From positions 1-5,244 of the forward strand of contig CAMOQW010000094.1 of the NCBI GenBank assembly GCA_946623195.1: a stretch of 5,244 bases of DNA, given 5' to 3'. Shown here in pieces: positions 5,183 through 5,244 of the stretch. The notes under the pieces were generated by a model, which saw only the letters and a program-made list of their open reading frames with translations, searched no databases and had not been told where the DNA came from. Position 1 is the first letter of the stretch. Each line of letters opens with the position of its first letter. The position numbers and the translations under genes are program-made. The stretch comes from an uncultured Prevotella sp. GTDB taxonomy: Bacteria; Bacteroidota; Bacteroidia; Bacteroidales; Bacteroidaceae.

Positions 5183-5244
5183 ATGAGCATTAAACCATTA
5201 GGAGACCGCGTGCTGGTATTGCCTGCACCGGCAGAAGAGAAAAT
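5183..5244 (+). CDS. groES: co-chaperonin GroES, 5' part only
   Basis: GroES is the heptameric lid of the GroEL folding chamber in the cytosol. Only the first 20 codons and two bases lie in the window. The translation MSIKPLGDRVLVLPAPAEEK is the typical GroES N-terminus (the IKPLGDRV-type opening strand; Bacteroidetes proteins commonly continue with PAPAEEK). The family is about 90-100 residues, so most of the gene, including the mobile loop, is beyond the edge; groEL normally follows. The ATG at 5183 sits after an AT-rich leader without a Shine-Dalgarno sequence. It is divergent from sppA and preceded by the sigma-54-like element. Confidence 0.93.
   Translation, partial: MSIKPLGDRVLVLPAPAEEK

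Overview
The window looks like a chromosomal segment from a Bacteroidales bacterium, most likely Prevotella or a close relative. Two promoters have the identical Bacteroidetes-type form TTTG-N20-TACCTTTG. Start codons lack Shine-Dalgarno sequences, and the proteins (a two-domain SppA, LpxK, a trimeric-type purine nucleoside phosphorylase, ThiL, GroES) read like that group. The genus is an inference from protein style, not a search result. I see no mobile element, CRISPR array or phage gene.

From left to right: a tRNA-Phe(GAA) gene on the minus strand (4-76) has its own promoter (118-149). That promoter overlaps the intrinsic terminator (131-162) of the next transcription unit. A four-gene minus-strand operon fills 184-5006 in the transcription order sppA (signal peptide peptidase A), lpxK (tetraacyldisaccharide 4'-kinase), a purine nucleoside phosphorylase gene, and thiL (thiamine-monophosphate kinase). 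Packing is tight: 8 nt between sppA and lpxK, a 119-nt out-of-frame overlap between lpxK and the phosphorylase gene, and 41 nt before thiL. At the right edge groES starts on the plus strand (5183) and is cut by the window end.

The 176-nt divergent region between sppA and groES (5007-5182) is the most interesting non-coding part. It holds the sppA promoter, a sequence with the exact GG-N10-GC geometry of a sigma-54 promoter in front of groES, and four copies of TTGGCA/TGCCAA. One inverted pair of these overlaps the sppA -33 element.

Functionally the operon mixes envelope work (SppA in membrane protein and peptide turnover, LpxK in lipid A synthesis) with cytosolic metabolism (purine salvage, thiamine pyrophosphate formation). 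SppA faces the chaperonin operon across a shared control region, which suggests a possible stress link. No wholly new system is evident. The points worth a second look are the possible sigma-54 control of groES, the long dual-coding overlap, a substrate-specificity substitution in the phosphorylase, a heptamer-repeat insertion in ThiL, and the nested terminator and promoter before tRNA-Phe.
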